From positions 1 through 6,117 of the forward strand of contig CASBRC010000045.1 of the NCBI GenBank assembly GCA_949128015.1: a stretch of DNA of 6,117 nt. Reading direction: 5' to 3'. The notes beneath the pieces were generated by a model. The model was given only the letters and a program-made list of their open reading frames with translations. It was not told the DNA's origin and did no database searches. The stretch's first letter is position 1, and each line of letters starts with the position of its first letter. The stretch comes from Synechococcales cyanobacterium PMM_0003. Its GTDB lineage: Bacteria > Cyanobacteriota > Cyanobacteriia > Pseudanabaenales > Pseudanabaenaceae. Both the position numbers and the translations under genes were made by a program. Shown in pieces: positions 5,733-6,117 of this stretch.

Positions 5733-5910
5733 CGTGGAAGATCGGATCGGGTTTTCAGGGACTGAGTTTGACGCTGTTCGATCGTCCGTTGTCGGTTGGA
5801 GATTTTTTGGCAGTTTTGGGCCTTGAAACTGTTTTTTTAACTCTCCTAACTTCCTTGAAACCCTGAATCACATTTAAGAACACCCGTTTGTGGGAGTAAT
5901 TGTGGTGTCC

Positions 5911-6117
5911 TCAAGATTTGGCGGACTGACTTTGCCGCAATCCGGCGGCTTCGACAAGCAAAGATTCGGCAAAGGCGATCGCCTCAGTGGCAGATCTGCC
6001 GCTGGCGAGTTGGGCGAGTTCTTCGCGTCGCTGTTCGCTGTTGAGGGCGGCAACTCTAACTACTGTACGTTCCCCCGGTTCCGAGTTGGCGGCGGATTCG
6101 CCGATACTTGGTTCTGC
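5911..6117 (-). CDS. recN: DNA repair protein RecN, C-terminal 68 residues; 5' part outside window
   Basis: RecN is an SMC-like ATPase that acts on chromosomal DNA in double-strand break repair. Only the C-terminus is here, entering at 6117 in frame and ending with TGA at 5913-5911. The visible protein contains the family's closing segment: RTVVRVAALN (residues 17-26 of the fragment), then REELAQLASG (31-40) and ATEAIAFAESLL (43-54). This corresponds to the final strand and helices after the ATPase head in RecN, comparable with the ARLQELARLLGG region near the end of the E. coli protein. The Walker B and signature motifs lie upstream, outside the window. A HIP1 octamer (5975-5982) lies within the coding sequence. 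The call rests on recognising this short C-terminal pattern; another SMC-family ATPase is the main alternative. Transcription runs toward the cyclase, but the 757-bp gap makes cotranscription unlikely. Confidence 0.85.
   Translation of the reverse strand, partial: AEPSIGESAANSEPGERTVVRVAALNSEQRREELAQLASGRSATEAIAFAESLLVEAAGLRQSQSAKS

Larger units (their letters stand above)
5154..5910. other. Intergenic region between recN and the cyclase, no convincing gene
   Basis: 757 bp. Two overlapping minus-strand frames exist in the middle (5269-5574 with a TTG start, and 5388-5639), but neither shows a known domain or a good ribosome binding site. The region should hold the recN terminator and the cyclase promoter. 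On the minus strand, just after recN, GGACACC (about 5909-5903) can pair with GGGTGTTC (about 5886-5879) around a long loop, but with no adjacent T run. For the cyclase, TAATAT about 20 nt before the ATG could be a -10, without a recognisable -35. Other structure: CGGCC/GGCCG hairpin at 5330-5344, 9-bp inverted repeat arms at 5638-5646 and 5724-5732, and a CCTTGAAAC direct repeat at 5821 and 5853. Confidence 0.55.

Overview
The window looks like chromosomal DNA from a filamentous, probably Microcoleus/Oscillatoria-like, cyanobacterium. The cyanobacterial octamer HIP1 (GCGATCGC) occurs six times by eye (871-878, 1777-1784, three overlapping copies at 1890-1909, and 5975-5982). A GAF-GAF-PAS-cyclase protein of the cyanobacterial CyaB type fills half the window. 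The intergenic DNA is long and rich in short palindromes, as is usual in that group. The genus is a guess; the phylum is well supported.

Every gene I can support is on the minus strand. In transcription order (right to left) they are: the last 68 codons of the DNA-repair gene recN (5911-6117, cut by the right edge); a 757-bp gap with no convincing gene; a 1073-residue class IIIb adenylate cyclase (1932-5153); a 412-bp gap packed with inverted repeats, including a perfect 30-bp palindrome just after the cyclase stop and a roughly 107-bp element with imperfect terminal inverted repeats; a 208-residue unrecognised protein built from internal repeats (893-1519); a gap of about 600 bp with no gene; and the first 97 codons of inorganic pyrophosphatase, ppa (1-293, cut by the left edge).

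The large gaps argue against one operon. RecN and Ppa are housekeeping proteins unrelated to each other. The cyclase is a soluble signalling enzyme that should make cAMP from ATP under control of two GAF domains and a PAS domain. Ppa removes the pyrophosphate that cyclases and polymerases release, but nothing here shows a dedicated link between the two.

The most unusual feature is the C-terminus of the cyclase. A single TPR-like unit, and the WDGVW-type tail that I recall from other cyanobacterial cyclases, are split by about 185 Lys/Leu/Glu-rich residues. These contain a 24-residue helical repeat. The repeat-built 208-residue protein downstream is the second point of interest. I do not see a CRISPR array, phage, transposase, rRNA or complete tRNA gene.
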